From contig NC_081409.1 in the NCBI RefSeq assembly GCF_030272615.1, forward strand, positions 646,136,468 through 646,200,467: a DNA stretch of 64,000 nt. The letters are read 5' to 3'. The position numbers and the translations under genes were made by a program. The stretch is from Cryptomeria japonica. Lineage: Eukaryota; Streptophyta; Pinopsida; Cupressales; Cupressaceae. Below the pieces are notes generated by a model, which saw only the letters and a list, made by a program, of their open reading frames with translations, was not told where the DNA came from and made no database searches. This document shows, piece by piece, positions 10,622 to 21,600 of this stretch. The first letter of the stretch is position 1. Every line of letters starts with the position of its first letter.

Positions 10622-12021
10622 TGTAGCGTCGTAAATTGTACGCACTTGCTAGGGTGGTACAATTTCACACCTAGTTTAGCACCCGCCTTGGCGCATTTTG
10701 CATTTTGCATTGCATTTCCCCTTTAGCACTTAATTAATCAAATTAATTAGGTCTAAGGTTCTATTTTATCATCTCCCACATCATAAAGTTGGGCCCTTTC
10801 ATTAAAGTGTGCCCTTTTCATTTTATTCCTCCTATACATCATTTAATCAAAAACCCTAATTAGGTCCTATTTTGAACCTGGGGGCTTGATTTTGGGGGTC
10901 AAAACATCTCGAAATCACCTGTAACTTTGGGATTCTCTCCAAAATCATCATATCTGACGGCCCTGAAAATTTGGTGAAAAGTTGTCAGGACCATGGTGCC
11001 CGGAGAGGACCATGGCGCCCGGAGTGCACATGGTCCCGGACATTTTTCCTGAAATTTTAGGAGCGCGATCCAATCATAAAATAAAGCTTAACCCCAAGAA
11101 ATTGGCAGGAGATTCAATCTCTAGGTTGGCCAAAAGTTGAAATTAAGACCTAGGGTTTCATATATAAGAGCTCTCTTTCTTCATTTGAAAGGATCCGATT
11201 TTTGGTTTTCAAGGACCTTCTATGCAGCGAAAGAGTAGATCTTGGAAGACTTCAACAACATTCAACATCCATCCATCAAGCATCCATCAATTTCATTCAT
11301 CCATTTAGGGCTTTGAAGACATCGAAGAGCAATAAGAGATTACCGACTAAAGATTGGCTTGTACTCCTCCCTTGGGGTTGGGTATGATTTCATGTTGTTT
11401 TCGTGTCTTTGCATAAGCTTCAATTACATCACTTATTCATGCTTTAGATCACTTTGCATCTTGGTTTAGGGCATTTACATTATCATTTACAAGCAATTAG
11501 GGTTTACTTTCTAGGTTGCTCTAGTTTGCTTTCTTGCATTTAAGGACCTTGCACACACACTAGGTCTGCACACACAATACATTTTACAATACAACTTGGC
11601 TATTCGTGGAGGTGGAAATCACCGAAGCGGGGGTTTGACTAAGGCAAAACCTTATATAGCCACCCACCACACCTTTTTAGATATAAGTGCAGGTTTTGGA
11701 ATTCGGACGACGCCGCAAGTTACAGATCCGGAAGAAGCAGATGGAGATCGAACTTCACACCAAATCTCAAAGCAAAAGACCAGGACAGGGGCGTGGGGCA
11801 CCCTGGTCCTGCCAGGACAGGGGCGCTGGGCACCCTGGTCCCTGGGACAGGGGCGCTAGGTGCCCCGGTCCTTCTGACAGTAGTTTTCAACATTTTTGAT
11901 AGCTTTGCAATACAGCAGTTTCCGGAGCAGTTTCAGGGGCAGAATCAGGACAGTGGCGCCCGTGCCCCCGTCCTGAACATTTTCAATCAGATTTTAACTC
12001 TGGGTATGCATTTGCATTCTT
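10622..12021 (+). repeat. K 3' LTR, truncated
   Basis: Matches 4115-5520 with scattered substitutions, including the TATA box at 11161 and the GC-rich triplicate at 11778-11873. The match ends after GCATTTGCATTCTT. The last roughly 270 bp of the LTR and any TSD are missing. Confidence 0.88.
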
Positions 12022-13291
12022 GTCTATCATAGTCTCTCTCGTAGGACCTCCACCTCCATCTGAATAGGGGAGAAAAGGTCCTCATGTCGTCCTACATTCC
12101 TCTGGGATCTGTGCACTATCTATGAGGAGCTAGGAACGTGTGCAGTCACACTAAGGTCTACCACTGCATTCTAAATTAGAGAACACCACTCTTGGATGGT
12201 AGCTATAAGATAGAGAGAAATTTTTCATCAGTAACATTCTATATCATCAAATCTAAAGTAGGTAAGATACATAAGTTAATCAACAACATGGCACCTTACC
12301 TAGATCTCCCTCCCACCAGTAGGGATCATGGACAACAACTTCTTGAGACTAGGACCCGCTAGGCTCTTCACGCTCGTACTACCTTTATACAGTAGGTGTA
12401 GGCCTGTGGGGACCATGATTAGGATCCCTTATAAGATCCCTCTTTTCCTGCAGTGGGAGATTTGGTGGATCTAGGGCTCTGGTATCCTCCATGGAGTGAT
12501 GAACTGTACCTGACTTGTCCTGCTCCCCCTTGTCCTTCTCATCCTCCTCGTCATCCTCCTTGTCCTCTTCCTCATCCTCCTCCTCTTCTTCCTCCTCATC
12601 ATCTCCTTCCTGATCTCCCTCTCTGGTACCAGGATTTCCTCCATCTCCACCTTCCTCCTGCTCTTCTATGTCATCAGCTTGATCATCTGAATCCTCCTCG
12701 GATGTATCGGGTCGTTGTCCATCGCCTGACTATCTCCATGGTCTGGGGTTCCCTCTAGGGAAGTCTACTAGGAAAAATGGCTCCAAGGAATGTTCTCTCC
12801 TACCATGTGATATACCGTCGGTGCACACTGAATCATCTCTATAATTTGTTGCTATGTCTTGATCTGACCCATCTTAATCTATGATGTCGATCTGATCACT
12901 AGTAGGCCTAGGAATGGCTCCTAGCCTCGACATCACTCATGATTGTAGGATGTATACAGGCATGTTAGTTGGAACCAACTACTTGAACCCTAACTTCCAT
13001 CGAACTCGATCAAAGTAGAAGGGAATGACTATGTGGCTATATCATCCCTCTAGTAGATGGTTCCTCTACATGCTAAACATTTGTCTGCATAGCCCTGCCC
13101 ACGTGGACATCCTGAGGCAGGGTCTCCATATGATCCCACCCACTTTCAATCTATCCAAGATCAACCTCCAATTTAGGAGATCACCGAATCGCCATTCACG
13201 GGTAAGAGGATACACATATACCCTAGGCTGCTTAGGGACTAGCTCTATGGGGGCTCCACCAGGTCTAGTGCAGGTAATATGCTCAAACATA
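12022..13291 (-). pseudogene. Plant mobile domain (PMD) gene remnant, 3' part
   Basis: Reading leftward from 13291 the frame gives a PMD-like run: FEHITCTRPGGAP, a YVYPLTREWRF segment, then IIWRPCL near 13110 and MFSM at 13066-13080. It continues through a stop with GYSHIVIPFYFDRVRWKLG. PMD proteins (MAIN/MAIL type and transposon-derived relatives) are nuclear proteins linked to silencing. The remainder (about 12530-12600) encodes a strongly Glu/Asp-rich tail on this strand, and the proline-rich ORF on the opposite strand is its shadow. Several stops make it a pseudogene. The gene continues at 20021-20303 across the copia insertion C. The 3' end runs into the truncated K LTR. Confidence 0.68.
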
Positions 13292-14364
13292 TGTTAGGAA
13301 GTGGGAAGGAAAACTAAGAAGGGGGGTGAATCAGTTCTCAACCAATTTTCAATAAATTACAAATCAAAACCAATTAATCCAACTTGAAACTTAGTGCCGG
13401 TAAAATAGATTAACTCTTATAGCAGTACTGATATAACATAATGCATGAAATAGAAAGAGAAACAACATCCACAACACATGACATAAATATTTTGACATGG
13501 AAACCCTGTAAGGGGAAAAACCACGGTGGGAAACCTTACCCACAATTAGATGATACTACTGCAGATAGTAAGTGTATACAAATGGGGTCTACACATGCAG
13601 AAAGGCCAACTGCCTAGAGCTCACTGACTACAATTTGATAGTTAAATCAAATAACAATGTACTACTTCAGAATAGCATCTGCAATGTTGGATTCAATACC
13701 GGTTTAAGCTCTAGCCATGAGTGTCAAACACCTTCATAACCTTCCTTCAACCTTCAGATAATGTCTACGTGATTCGCACAAGGATCTGCTTGTTTTCACT
13801 CTTCAATATTCCCACACACTCATAATGATGATCTTTTATAAGATCTTACAATCATTTATACCAAATTGAAGACCTTATGTTAAGGTCAACTCACTAAAGA
13901 TATTACAATTAAATCAATTATAAATAAGTCTTTATGTGATACAATATGTTGGCTCAATACAATTACACATTATCCAATCAATAAACCATTTCCAAAATGT
14001 GTTGTGCTGATCTGGAATAGATATCATGTACCCATCCATAACCTAGACTTATCTTCCAGTAAAGGCAAATATGTGAACTCGATTAGACCAATAAGAAAAA
14101 TGCCAAATCCAAACATCCAATCCATGTCTTCAACATAACTAAATGATCTCCAGATGATAACAAGTTATCATCACTGTCGGTGAAGCATATACCGGTGACT
14201 GTGCATAAGCCACTAACCATGCCGGTGAACACAATGTGTTGGTTCAAAAATAAACCAATATAACCAAAGTGCCAAATCATCAATGTAGACCTCCAAGAAG
14301 ATAAGTGTTGACATTAATGACAAAACCAATGCAACACATGATGAAGTCATCCATAATACCAATA
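13292..14364 (-). repeat. C 3' LTR
   Basis: Plus-strand reading runs TGTTAGGAAG...ACCAATA and repeats at 18890-20020. It carries blocks shared with the other copia-type LTRs here: GGGGGGTGAATCAGT near the left edge and CTGTAAGGGGAAAAACCACG near 13507. A TATAAAAG box reads on the minus strand at about 13834-13841. Confidence 0.9.
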
Positions 14365-14625
14365 ATCTCCCCCTTTGACATCGATGGAAACACTAGATGG
14401 AAAAACATCTAAGTGCCAAAAACAGAATGCCAAAAACCAATAAACCAACAATCTCCCAAAATAGATCAATACAAAGTTTTGTGCCAAAACAAAAACCACA
14501 TAACCAAAAATACATCTCTCCCCAAAGTACAAAGTTTTTCCATAGATATCTCTCCCCCTTTGACATCAAATGCCAAAGCAGTTAAGAATCAAAACATAAC
14601 ATACAACTAACTACTCCCCCTGAGT
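14365..14625 (-). promoter_or_regulatory. C polypurine tract array
   Basis: On the minus strand GTCAAAGGGGGAGAT abuts the 3' LTR (14365-14378), the normal plus-strand primer. Similar purine runs recur at about 14515, 14547-14562 (with TCAAAGGGGGAGAGAT) and 14611-14622. The same kind of array precedes the 3' LTRs of A, D, E and G. Confidence 0.75.
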
Positions 14626-14703
14626 AGTAGCTCTCCTTCATCAAAGCCAGAAAAAGATTTGTTTTCTATCAGTCCCTGTCGATTTGATGCCAATCTTCAT
14701 CAT

Positions 14704-15470
14704 TCAAGTCTCTGTCAGTGGGAAAATTACCCCAAGCTACTCTCTGAGATATTCAAATGTTTCCTTAGGCAAAGGCTTTGTAAAGATATCTGCAATTTTC
14801 TCTTTAGTATTCACATAAACCAATCTCACTTCATTTGCTTCAACATTCTCTTTCAGAAAATTGTACTTAATAAAAACATGCTTTGTTTTAGAGTGAAATG
14901 CCAGATTATTTGATATATCAATTGCTGCTAAATTATCACAATAAATAATTATTGGTTCTTTGCATTTTACTTTTATATCCTTCAACATTTGCTTGATCCA
15001 TAATACCTAAGTACAATTAGTTGTTGTTGCAACATATTTTGATTCTGTTATAGATAATGATGTACAAGTCTGCTTCTTGTTGATCCATGAAATCAATCTT
15101 TTGCCAAGAAAGAATGCACCGCCAGGGTACTCTTTCTGTCATCTACATGTCCTACCCAATTTGTATTTGTGTATGCACATAAATTAAAATTTTCATCCTT
15201 AGGATACCATAAACCAAGATTTGTCGTGCCTTGTAGGTACCGAAAAATCCTTTTAACTGTTGATTCATGATTTTCTTTAGGATTTCTTTGAAATCTAGAT
15301 ACAATACATACTGCATTCATTATATCAAGTCTGGTTTCTATCAAATACAGTAATCCTCCAATCATATATTTGTACCTTATCGAATTTATAGGAGTTGAAT
15401 CATCCTTTAATGTCAACTTATCAGTTATAGTCATGGGAGTACTTACCGGTTTGGAGTTTTCCATACCAAA
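14704..15470 (-). pseudogene. C RNase H domain
   Basis: C-terminal part of the copia polyprotein. Motifs include SIRYKYMIGGLLYL, FRYLQGTTNLGLWY, YCDNLAAIDISNN (the DN of the active site), FHSKTKHVFIKYN and IADIFTKPLPKE. The frame meets a TAG near 14737, and the natural end appears to be the stop at 14704-14706. RNase H would remove the RNA strand during reverse transcription. Confidence 0.88.
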
Positions 15471-16400
15471 TTTCTTCTAAAGTTCCTTCAAGTACTTTGT
15501 TTGACATATGAATATACCTTTATCTGTTTGAAAAATCTGCAAACCTAGGAATCTTTTTATCTCTCCAATCATAGACATTTCAAATTCTTCATGCATCTTG
15601 TTAGCAAAGTCTTTACATAATCCTTCTTCACCTCCAAAAATAATATCATCCACAAATAATTCAATAACCAAAATATCATCATTAGTAACTTTGTAATACA
15701 AATTGCTATCAACATTACCTTTTGTGTATCCAATCTTTAAAAGATATTTATCCAATCTAGCATAGCAAGCTCTGGGAACTTGTTTTAATCCATATAAGCT
15801 TTCCTTAACCTACAAACCATATCCTTATCATTTGTCAATGAAAATCCATCAAGTTGTTCAATGTAAACTTCCTCCTCAAGATCTCCATTAAAAAATGCAC
15901 ATTTTACATCCATCTGATAAACTTTATAGTTCTTATGAGTTGCAAATGCAAGAAATAGTCTAATTGCCTCAATTCTGGCTATCGGTACAAAGGTTTCATT
16001 ATAGTCAATTCCTTCTTTTTGTGAATAACCTTTACAAACTAATCTTGCTTTGTTTCTGATTACTTCACCATCCTCATTAAGTTTATTTCTATATACCCAT
16101 TTAGTTCCAATTACATTTTTGTCTTTAGGCCGGGGAACTAATGTCCAAGTATTATTCTAATTCATCTTCCATTGCTTTTATCCAATGTTCAGCTTGACAT
16201 GCTTCAATAACAGATGTTGGTTCAACTTGAGAAATTAAACATACCTCTTCATTTTCCAATCTTCCTCTAGTCACGACACCTTGATTCTTATTTCCAATTA
16301 TTTGATTTTTTGAATGATTCAATCTTACATACTTGGGTTTATTCTGATTTACATTCACATGTTGTTGTTCTTCGGTCACAGTTGAGTTCTCTGATGATTC
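15471..16400 (-). pseudogene. C reverse transcriptase domain
   Basis: Copia RT reading leftward: the VCLISQVEPTSVIEACQAE linker and [11 protein letters not shown] near 16155-16230, a frameshifted middle section, then MDKYLLKIGYTKGN near 15755 and the catalytic ELFVDDIIFGG near 15630-15665. The family motif YVDD is FVDD here, as in D and G. At least two frameshifts between 15760 and 16150 prevent translation. Confidence 0.88.
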
Positions 16401-16436
16401 TGGTGTGACTGGTTCTCCACTTTGTACCAGTGCAAT

Positions 16437-17468
16437 CTATGTTGTTTCATTTATAATCATTTCAATTGTCGGTTCTAGAGATATTGAATCTCCTCTAAAA
16501 TGTTCATCTATCTTCACATTAGTACTCTCAATGATTTTTTGCAATCTTTTATTATAACATCTATATGTCTTGCTTCTAGTTGAATAACCAAGAAATATTC
16601 TTTCATCACTTCTAGGATCAAATTTTCCAATATACTCATCTCTTCTAATATAACATTTTCTTCCAAATCTTCTAAAGTATTTAAGAGTAGGAGTATGACA
16701 AAACCATAGTTCATAAGCAGTCTTATTGGTTTCACTTTTGATGTGAACTCTATTGAAAGTATAAACCGTTGTATTCACTGCTTCTCTCCAGTACACATGA
16801 GGTAGATTTGCTTCCATCATCATGGTTCTTACTACATCCATAATAGTTTTGTTCTTCCTTTCCACAACTCCATTCTGCTGGGGTGTCTGGGGTGCTGATA
16901 GTTGTTCTTTGATTCTATTCACTTCACAGAATGCATTAAATTCTCTAAATGTAAATTCTCCTCCTTGATCTGATCGCAAACATTTGATTTTCTTGCCGGT
17001 TTCATTCTCTGCCATTGCCTTGTATATCTTGAATCTTCTAAAAGCTTATGATTTATCCCTAAGAAAAGTAACCCAGCACATTCTAGAATAATCATCAATT
17101 ATTAGCATAAAGTATCTATCTGCCTGAAGACTTCTTGTTCTTGGTGGACCATATAAATCAGTATGAATTATATCAAGAATATTATTGGATTTATCATAAA
17201 TGCTCTTAAATGTTGTTCTAACTTGCTTTCCCATTTGACATTCCTTACATACCGGATTATGAGGTTTCACAATCTTAGGTAAATCCCTTACTACCTTAGT
17301 TGAACTGATCTTTACAATGCAATCAACATTTACATGACAGACTCTTTTATGCCATAACCAACTTTCATCAATGTGTGCAATCAAACATGTCTTATCACTG
17401 GTATTCAAGTGAAAGATATTACCTTTAGTTTGATTACCTATTGCAATCTCCAATCTAGTTATGTTCAT
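16437..17468 (-). pseudogene. C integrase
   Basis: The HHCC zinc region is visible (WLWHKRVCHVN, then CKECQMGKQ near 17240). The catalytic core follows with IIHTDLYGP, RSDQGGEF and PQQNGVVERKN, so all three acidic residues can be placed. The C-terminal part includes RCYNKRLQKIIEST. A frameshift separates the two open segments near 17015-17046. This is the most complete integrase of the copia elements in the window; D lacks the core and G starts inside it. Confidence 0.9.
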
Positions 17469-17474
17469 GATTTT

Positions 17475-17985
17475 TCATTTTCCATTCTTGAATTGTAACT
17501 GAAATGCTTTTTCCACTAACTGACCAACACTCAAAAGATTATGCTTTAAAACTTCTACATGATAAACATTGTCAATATTGTGCTTACCATCCAAAGATAT
17601 AGTGCCTCTTCCTTTGATTAAACAAGATTTGTCATTTCCAAATCTTACTAGACCTCCATGAATTTCCTGTAATGATAAGACTTTTCTTTTATCACCAGTC
17701 ATGTATGATGCGAGCATCCACTATCTATAATCCATTCATCCTTTTCTTCAATTTTTGTTGCCGGTGTTTTCTCTACCAAGTTGATAATAGGTGTCGGTTG
17801 ATCTTCTTTTATTGCAACAAAATCCCATCCATTATCTGCTAGATCTTCATCTGAATCATCTGTAACACCTTCATCTGCATAGTAACATGACTTATCTCTA
17901 TTTTTCTTAAATTTGTATCTCTGATATTAAGGGTTAGGCTTATATGTTGTTTTTTCTTCCTCCCTTAGTCTTGCATGTGTATCAT
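17475..17985 (-). pseudogene. C protease
   Basis: The aspartic protease cuts the polyprotein. WIIDSGCSHH with the catalytic D-S-G lies near 17715-17740, followed after a one-base shift by TGDKRKVLSLQEI and NLLSVGQLVEK. An acidic linker (DDSDEDLADNG-like) lies upstream at about 17820-17870. Confidence 0.82.
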
Positions 17986-17986
17986 G

Positions 17987-18832
17987 TTACCTAGAAGCCA
18001 TATGACCAACTTTATAGCAATTAAAACATTTGAAAGGTGCTTTACCTTCATACTTACTTCCTGTTGAACCTTTAGGCATCTTCCTTGCAAATAGTGCTTC
18101 AAGTTCTTCAAGTTCTTCATTTTCTCTTCTCATATCTTCAAGTTCTTTTGCATAAAGTGTTTTCCAATCAATTTTGTTAGATGATGATGCTTTGAAAGCT
18201 ATATCAATTTTGACTATAGCAATAGGACCAAACTCTTCAATCTCAAATGCTGAAAGTTTTCCAACCAAAGTATCTCTAGAAATTGATGTATTAGGTATTG
18301 TTCTCAACTCATTAATAGCAATCACTTTCATTTTGTAAGCTGGTGGCAAATCTCTTAAAACTTTAGACACAATTTCATCTTCACTTAAGGATCCTCCACA
18401 ACATTGTATTCCTAAAACAATTTCATTAACTCTTTCCATAAATGCATAAATTTTTTCATCTTCTTCCATTTTTAAATTTTCATACCTGACTCGGTAACAT
18501 TCCAGTTTTGCAATCTTGATAGTGGTATCTCTTTCATTCAATGTTTCCAGTTTATCACAAATAGCTTTAGCAGTAGATCAGTCTAATAAGCCCATGATTT
18601 GTTGATATGATAATGCGCTCAGAAGTGCTTCTCTTGCTTTGCAATCATTCTCCATGTCTTTAGCCAATGTCGGTGGATGAGGTTGATTCAGAGTAGGACC
18701 AACATAGCCATTCTTAGTAACATCCCATATATCTCTTCCAATGCAGTTCAGATGTGTTTCCATTCTGATCTTCCATATACCATAGTTAGTTCCATCAAGT
18801 TTCGGACTATCTTTGAAAACGTTTGTTGCTAT
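17987..18832 (-). pseudogene. C gag (UBN2-type) with zinc knuckle
   Basis: Copia Gag forms the particle. The frame should start at 18830-18832 but reads ATA instead of ATG. It then gives KLDGTNYGIWKIRMETHL, ENDCKAREALLSALS, a stop near 18578, YRVRYENLKMEEDE, ECYRV, CCGGSLSEDEIVSKVLRDLP and a CFNCYKVGHMA zinc knuckle near 17990-18030. Gag of D (48408-49121) is clearly homologous. The family is the UBN2 copia gag. Confidence 0.88.
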
Positions 18833-18877
18833 AGGATCTCCTCAAGCTATTAGGCTTCTGCAAAATGAGGACTTAGC

Positions 18878-18889
18878 CATGATACCAAT
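18878..18889 (-). promoter_or_regulatory. C primer-binding site (mutated)
   Basis: Minus-strand TGGTATCATGG next to the 5' LTR. Copia elements use TGGTATCAGAGC, complementary to initiator tRNA-Met, which is perfect in A and E here. C departs from it after TGGTATCA. Confidence 0.75.
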
Positions 18890-20020
18890 TATTAGGAACT
18901 GAGAAGGACAACTGAGAGGTGGGGGTGAATCAGTTGTCAACCAATTGTAAATAAATTACAAATCAAAACTAGTTAATCCAACTTGAAACTTAGTGTCGGT
19001 AAAACAAACTTTAATGTCAGTAAAATAGATTAACTATTATAGCAGTACTGACATAACTTAATGCATGAATCAGAAAGAGAAACAACATCCATGACACATG
19101 ACACAAAGATTTAGACATGGAAACCCTGTAAGGGGAAAAACCATGGTGGGAAACCTTACCCACAATCAGATGATACTACTACAGATAGTAAGTGTATACA
19201 AATGGGGTCTACACATGTAGAAAGGCCAACCGCCTAGAGCTCATTGCTCAATCACAAAATAGGAGTCACACTGACTACAATTGGAAGGTTAAATCCAATA
19301 AAAATGTACTGCTTTAGAATAGCATCTGCAATGTTGGATTCAGTACCGCTTTAAGCTCTAACCATGAGTGTCAAACACCTTCATAACCTTCCTTCAACCT
19401 TTAGATAATTTATGTGTGATTCACACAAGGATCTGCTTATTTTCACTCTTCAATATTTGCACACACTCATAATGATGATCTTCAATAAGATCTTACAATC
19501 ATTTATACAAACCCTAAGACCTTGTGTTAAGGTCGTCTCACTAAAGATATTACAATTAAATCAATTATAAATAAGTCTTGATGCAATACAATATGTCAGC
19601 TCAATACATTTACACTTTATCCAATCAATAAACCATTTCCAAAATCTATCGTGCTGATCTGGAATAGATATCATGTACCAGTCCATAACCTAGACTTATC
19701 TACCGATAAAGGCAAATATGTGAACTCAATTAGACCAATAAGAAAAAAACCAAATCCAAACATCTAATCCATGGCTTTGACATAACCAAATGATAACAAG
19801 TTATCATCACTATCGATGAACAATATAACCTGTCGGTGAAGCATATATCGGTGACTGTGCATAAGCCACTAACCATGCCGGTGAACACAATGTGTCGGTT
19901 CAACAATAAACCAATATAGCCATAGTGCCAAATCATCAATGTAGACCTCCAAGAAGATAAGTGTTGACATCAATGATAAAAAAAATGCAACACATGACGA
20001 AGTCATCTATAATACCAACA
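18890..20020 (-). repeat. C 5' LTR
   Basis: Matches 13292-14364 with scattered substitutions and a few indels. The right end CCAACA at 20020 gives a TGTTGG start on the minus strand. The TATA box of the 3' LTR is degraded here (about 19480-19492). Confidence 0.9.
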
Positions 20021-20303
20021 ACATCCACACCTATAGTAGTGTGCATGTTATCAGGTTGCATCCCTGTCCGAACACATACTCCCCAAAGTCATGATAGAGA
20101 TGTGCAAGCACGCTCCAACCCCAAGAGTATACTCTCCCGTGTCTCTCCATGGCTTGTAGGGCATAGATGAGTCCTCCATACATATGTGTGACATGCCCAT
20201 TAGGGAACACAACTAATGCAAGGGTTGCAGTCATGAGTTGCCTCACTAAAGAAACCTTGCCAATAGGGTGTAGGATCCAACTAACCACGATGTGGCCCCT
20301 CAT
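20021..20303 (-). pseudogene. Plant mobile domain (PMD) gene remnant, 5' part
   Basis: Reading leftward this gives RQLMTATLALVVFPNG, GLIYALQAMERHGRVYSWG and SVLAHLYHDFGEY, then a TAG at 20031-20033 and VWM. The spacing of the FP, YSWG and LAHLY blocks and the LL.VW..EHI block across the insertion is that of the PMD fold. The TAG stands where family members usually have glutamine. The right edge near 20304 is an abrupt junction with copia fragment J, so the start of the gene is missing. Frame and orientation match the segment at 12022-13291. Confidence 0.72.
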
Positions 20304-21600
20304 CTTGCTACGTATTGGTGATTGCTAGAGGTATCAGGTTTGACACTTTGTATAATCTAGAGGCATACACTATTGAGTGTAATAACACTTATGTAAAAGG
20401 TAAATCTATGGATACTTCGTCAGAATATTTGTGGGTTTCACCTTCTTTCAATGGACATAGATTTTGGGTACCTAAGAGTTCTCTTTCTTTTGAAGCAAAG
20501 TTACCTATAGAGAAGACTATGTTATGGCACCAGAGACTTGGCCACATTGGAGAAAAGGGTCTGAGGACCTTGAAAAATAAAAACCTTGTTGAAGGTTTGA
20601 ATGATTGCAATCTTGAATTTCATTTTTTTGAGCATTGCATTTATGGAAAACAAAACCACATTCAATTTTACTCGAGCTCTCATAAATCTTGTGGTATTTT
20701 GGATCTCATTCATTTTGATTTTTTTGGTCTTGTAGATGTTCCTTTGATTGGAAAATCCAAATATTGTGTTTCATTTATTTATGATTTTAGTAGAAGGACA
20801 TGGGTATATTTTTTAAAGAGTAAATCTAAAGTTTTTCAGTTGTTTTAAATAATTGCAAGCAATGGTTGCATTGGAGATTGGAAAGAAAATTAAATTTTTG
20901 AGGATTGATAAAGGTAGTGAATTTTTCTCTAATTATTTTGATAGATTCTGTAAATAATATGGGATTAATAGACAAAAGACAACTCTGTATTCTCTACAAC
21001 AGAATGGAGTTGCAGAAAGAATGAACAGGACACTGATGGAGAAGGCTATGAGTATATTGAGTGGTGTTGGTCTAGAAATAAAAATTTGAGCTGAAGTTGT
21101 TGCCACTACTTACTACCTAATTAACAAGTCTCCTATGTTAGCTCTTGTTGACAAAATGCCTATGGAATCATGGTAAAGTCACAAGCCTCCATTAAGACAT
21201 TTTAGAATTTTTGGTTGTGAGGCATATGCACATGTGTCAAAGGAGAAGTGAACAAAGTTGGAGAACAAGGTTGTGAAATGTATATTCATCGGTTATAATT
21301 ATGGTGTGAAAGGATACAAGCTTTGAGACCCTGTTGCACAAAAGGTAATTCATAGTAGAAGTGTTATTTTTAGAGAAATTAAGACTCCTTCTATTACATT
21401 GCAGCCAGAACAGACTAAACAAGAACATGTGATTCAATTCCCTTCTACGCCTGAAAGAGTTGAATCAAGACCACTTGATAGGCAAGAATTTGAGGAGAGC
21501 TCATCTAGCTCTGATCAAGGAATTCTCAAGTCACTTTATTAGTGGAAAGAAGAAATTGGTTTCTTTATTGTCGAAAGGTGCAACATGGTATATAAGAATG
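20304..21600 (+). mobile_element. Fragment J: Ty1/copia pre-integrase and integrase remnant
   Basis: Plus-strand coding similarity starts near 20310 (VIARGIRFDTLYNLEA) and gives LWHQRLGHIGEKGLRTL, the GAG-pre-integrase HHCC region. The core follows with LIHFDFFGLVD, FIYDFSRRTWVYFLKSK, RIDKGSEFFSNYF and QQNGVAERMNRTLMEKA near 21000-21050, then a frayed C-terminal part with FRIFGCEAYAHV. Stops occur from 20849 onward. It differs in sequence from C, D and G and is in the opposite orientation to C, so it is a separate, older copia element truncated at both ends. Confidence 0.85.

Larger units (their letters stand above)
4115..12021 (+). mobile_element. Element K: non-autonomous Ty3/gypsy retrotransposon (gag-pro only)
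   Basis: Two long direct repeats beginning TGTAGCGTCG at 4115 and 10622 are clearly the same sequence and are the LTRs. A primer-binding-like site follows the first and a polypurine tract precedes the second. The interior (5796-10621) has one broken gag-protease frame and about 1.6 kb of non-coding DNA. RT, RNase H and integrase are absent, so K could only move with help. The 3' LTR stops matching at 12021, about 270 bases short of the full LTR, where the PMD gene remnant begins. That edge is a deletion breakpoint rather than a normal end. No TSD can be shown. Confidence 0.88.
13292..20020 (-). mobile_element. Element C: Ty1/copia retrotransposon, complete layout, inactive
   Basis: A 6.7-kb copia element on the minus strand with 5' LTR at 18890-20020 and 3' LTR at 13292-14364. 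Primer site, gag, protease, integrase, RT, RNase H and polypurine tracts are in copia order. Flanking bases are GATGT and TATGT on the minus strand, a TSD with one mismatch. Removing C and one TSD copy joins the two halves of the PMD gene in the same frame, which independently confirms the boundaries. The polyprotein (about 14704-18832) has several frameshifts and stops, and its ATG has become ATA, so C is dead. Confidence 0.92.

Noticed and set aside
12453-12758. Proline-rich 101-codon plus-strand ORF
   Set aside because: It is the antisense of the Glu/Asp-rich tail of the PMD gene remnant on the minus strand.
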